Assembly (NCBI GenBank): GCA_020443005.1
Contig: JAGRJA010000354.1
Span: 1-5,577 of the forward strand
Direction: 5' to 3'
Source of the DNA: Pseudomonadales bacterium
GTDB taxonomy: Bacteria; Pseudomonadota; Gammaproteobacteria; Pseudomonadales; UBA7239
DNA: 5,577 nt
Of this stretch, positions 3,685 to 5,577 are shown in pieces. A model generated the notes under the pieces. It was not told the origin of the DNA and did no database searches. It saw only the letters and a program-made list of their open reading frames with translations. The first letter of the stretch is position 1. Each line of letters opens with the position of its first letter. Position numbers and translations under genes: made by a program.

Positions 3685-5577
3685 ATGCAAGCATTACAGG
3701 CGCTTGAAGTATATGAGGATTTCACTCCTTCCCAGGAGCTTGACGCAAAAACGGCCTGCGATTTGGTCGATGCCAATCGCTGGTACCACCTGTCGAACCA
3801 TGCCGGGATCGACAAACTGAAGCGCTTGCAAGCCCGAGAAAAGGCAACCATTCTGGTGGATGCGGTGCTCAGTCGCTTGCCGGAATCCTCTGACGCCATC
3901 AACCTGAAAGGCCGAATTGCTATGGATGAGGGGCGCCTTCAAGCTGCGCGCGAACTCATTGAGAATGCTATTCGCCTGAGCCCGGAAAAGGCCAGCTTCT
4001 GGTGTAACCGTGGATACGTTTCCCTGTTACAGGGCCAATTTGATCAGGCTGAGATTTACTTCAACCAGGCGTTAGTCTGCGATACCGGCAGTGTACAGGC
4101 ATTTTCCTCCATTGCTCTGTCCTACTTTTTGCGCAATGATTATCTGGCTGCCTTCTTGCGTTACCGATCACTTTTGCATAAGGGCGCGTTGAATCAAGCG
4201 GCACTCAGCACCCTGGCGGAATGCTGCACATTTCTGTCCGCTGACCGGTACGACACCGACCTGGAATCTGATCTGCTTGCATTGTTCGCCCTTGACGATT
4301 TCCAGCACCAGAAACTGAGCCAACTTGCATGCTCCTTGCTGAGATTCAAGTACGACCTGACTAACGAAGAGGCCGCTCTGGACATTGATCAATTGGCGGA
4401 TGACCAACTACTGATCAGCGTCTTGGCCACAGGTTGTGTTCGGGACATTTACGTAGAAGAGCTGACCGGTCTGCTGCGACAGCACATTTTGATCGAAGTG
4501 AGCCAAAGCGGGGAGCTTCGCGATGGCCTTCAGAATCTGGCTCTGGCTATCGGGTTGATGGGAGTTCATTCGGATTACGTACTGAATGTCACACCCGATG
4601 AACATCACTTCATTACCGACCTGGAACACTGCGTCCGGGAAGCACTGAATGGCAACTGGAGCCCGGTGGATGTGGTGGGTGCGCTGATCATCATCAGCAT
4701 GTACAAGCAGCTGTACAACACGAATTACAGTTTTAAATTACTTGGTCACGAGCTGTCTGACTGGCCACTGGGTATGCAGGCACTTTTTGAACGGAATTTG
4801 TATCAAAAATCCGATTTGCACGCCTTACGATTTGCCCTGCCTCAAAATGATGAAGCCCTGAGTCGGGGATTTGATTCGCCCTACGCGTTCAGCGCTTACC
4901 CCATGTGGCAACAAATCCCCTACAACACACCCACGTCTTACGCCCGGGCGCTGTCGGCTGAGGTCGGGGAAAGCAATGTCCCTCCTTCGCTCTGGCATCA
5001 AGCGACCTGCATGTTGATCATTGGGTGCGAATCCGGTGAAAGGGCCATCCGGCTGGCTCGCTCTTTCGATAACATGCACATCATTGCACTGGATCAAAGT
5101 GAAGAGAATGTGGCATACGCCCGTTTTCAGGCCAAAGAGTTCGGGTTGACCAATATCGAATTCAACCTGTTCAAACAAGCCAACGAAATACCCGAATTGG
5201 GTTGCTACTTCGATGTCATCGAAATTCATGACGCACATTGCGATGATGTGGCGATTATCCTGTCGGCGAAATCCCTTTTAGATAAAGCCGGCCTGATCAG
5301 AATCGGTTTCCGGGAATTTGATCCTGGCGTGGCGGATGTCATTGCCGAGTTACAAAAGATTGATCGCATTCCCACGGCGGATATGGTCCGGCAAATGCGG
5401 GCGGAAGTTTTGGAGGCGGTGAGAACAGACCCGGCCCACCCCCTGCTCAGAGAGGACTGGTTTTATTCACTCGCGGGCTGCCGACAAATCATGTTCCGCA
5501 AGAACCTTAACCATCGGGCACAGCTGGCTACGGTGTTGCAGAAGACAGGCCTATCACCCGTTTCGTTACTGGATCGA
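3685..5577 (+). CDS. TPR-repeat protein with class I SAM-methyltransferase-like domain (3' end beyond window)
   Basis: The 631 visible residues are uninterrupted and run off the right edge. Residues about 70-170 form three TPR units (GRIAMDEGRLQAARELIENAI; NRGYVSLLQGQFDQAEIYF; then a weaker third), normally a protein-binding surface. A helical linker (about 245-350, including DYVLNVTPDE) and YPMW (405-408) match segments I recall from TPR-methyltransferases with 'NEYV..VT.EE' and 'YPRW'. The Rossmann part follows: LIIGCESGE (444-452), ALDQS (468-472), AYARFQAKEFGLTNIE (477-492) and FDVIE (509-513). A tail resembling the family's 'DFFS.SECRDLLFH..EHR' is seen as DWFYSLAGCRQIMFRKNLNHR (591-611). 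The usual GCGTG is changed to GCESG, and the expected LHH stretch after FDVIE is lost, so activity is uncertain. Position behind flagellin suggests a role in flagellin or glycan modification; this is inference. It is unlike the lysine methylase FliB. Confidence 0.87.
   Translation, partial: MQALQALEVYEDFTPSQELDAKTACDLVDANRWYHLSNHAGIDKLKRLQAREKATILVDAVLSRLPESSDAINLKGRIAMDEGRLQAARELIENAIRLSPEKASFWCNRGYVSLLQGQFDQAEIYFNQALVCDTGSVQAFSSIALSYFLRNDYLAAFLRYRSLLHKGALNQAALSTLAECCTFLSADRYDTDLESDLLALFALDDFQHQKLSQLACSLLRFKYDLTNEEAALDIDQLADDQLLISVLATGCVRDIYVEELTGLLRQHILIEVSQSGELRDGLQNLALAIGLMGVHSDYVLNVTPDEHHFITDLEHCVREALNGNWSPVDVVGALIIISMYKQLYNTNYSFKLLGHELSDWPLGMQALFERNLYQKSDLHALRFALPQNDEALSRGFDSPYAFSAYPMWQQIPYNTPTSYARALSAEVGESNVPPSLWHQATCMLIIGCESGERAIRLARSFDNMHIIALDQSEENVAYARFQAKEFGLTNIEFNLFKQANEIPELGCYFDVIEIHDAHCDDVAIILSAKSLLDKAGLIRIGFREFDPGVADVIAELQKIDRIPTADMVRQMRAEVLEAVRTDPAHPLLREDWFYSLAGCRQIMFRKNLNHRAQLATVLQKTGLSPVSLLDR

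Noticed and set aside
4825..5238. Minus-strand 137-codon open frame near the right end
   Set aside because: It is antisense to the methyltransferase domain, whose plus-strand frame is continuous from 3685 to the edge and has recognisable motifs.

Overview
The window looks like chromosomal DNA from a motile, probably marine or aquatic gammaproteobacterium. The clues are a beta/gamma-type flagellin of the large polar class, a strong sigma-54 promoter in front of it, a UDP-glucose dehydrogenase and a moderate GC content. The genus cannot be fixed from the sequence alone.

Layout. Positions 1-508 (minus strand) hold the N-terminal NAD-binding part of a UDP-glucose 6-dehydrogenase (ugd), cut by the left edge. 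A 106-bp leader separates it from a minus-strand type II toxin-antitoxin pair: a Phd/YefM-like antitoxin (931-1200) and a RelE/ParE-like toxin (615-944). The two genes overlap by 14 nt and the toxin starts with TTG. Their promoter and two candidate operator palindromes lie at 1235-1270. The AT-rich stretch up to 1571 carries a near-consensus sigma-54 promoter (1464-1479) reading rightward. It drives a 686-residue flagellin (1572-3632) whose exposed centre is built from two tandem units repeating with an exact 200-residue period. After only 52 bp and no visible terminator comes a long open frame (3685 to the right edge). It is absent from simple ORF listings because it has no stop in the window. 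It encodes an N-terminal TPR array fused to a class I SAM-methyltransferase-like domain.

How the parts work together. Flagellin and the TPR-methyltransferase protein probably form one sigma-54-dependent late flagellar transcript. This suggests, as inference, that the second protein modifies flagellin or its glycan, or helps process the filament. Two of its expected SAM-binding or active-site motifs are altered, so it may be a diverged or non-catalytic member. Ugd supplies UDP-glucuronate for surface polysaccharide and is a separate, oppositely oriented unit. The toxin-antitoxin cassette sits between the two loci and reads toward ugd.
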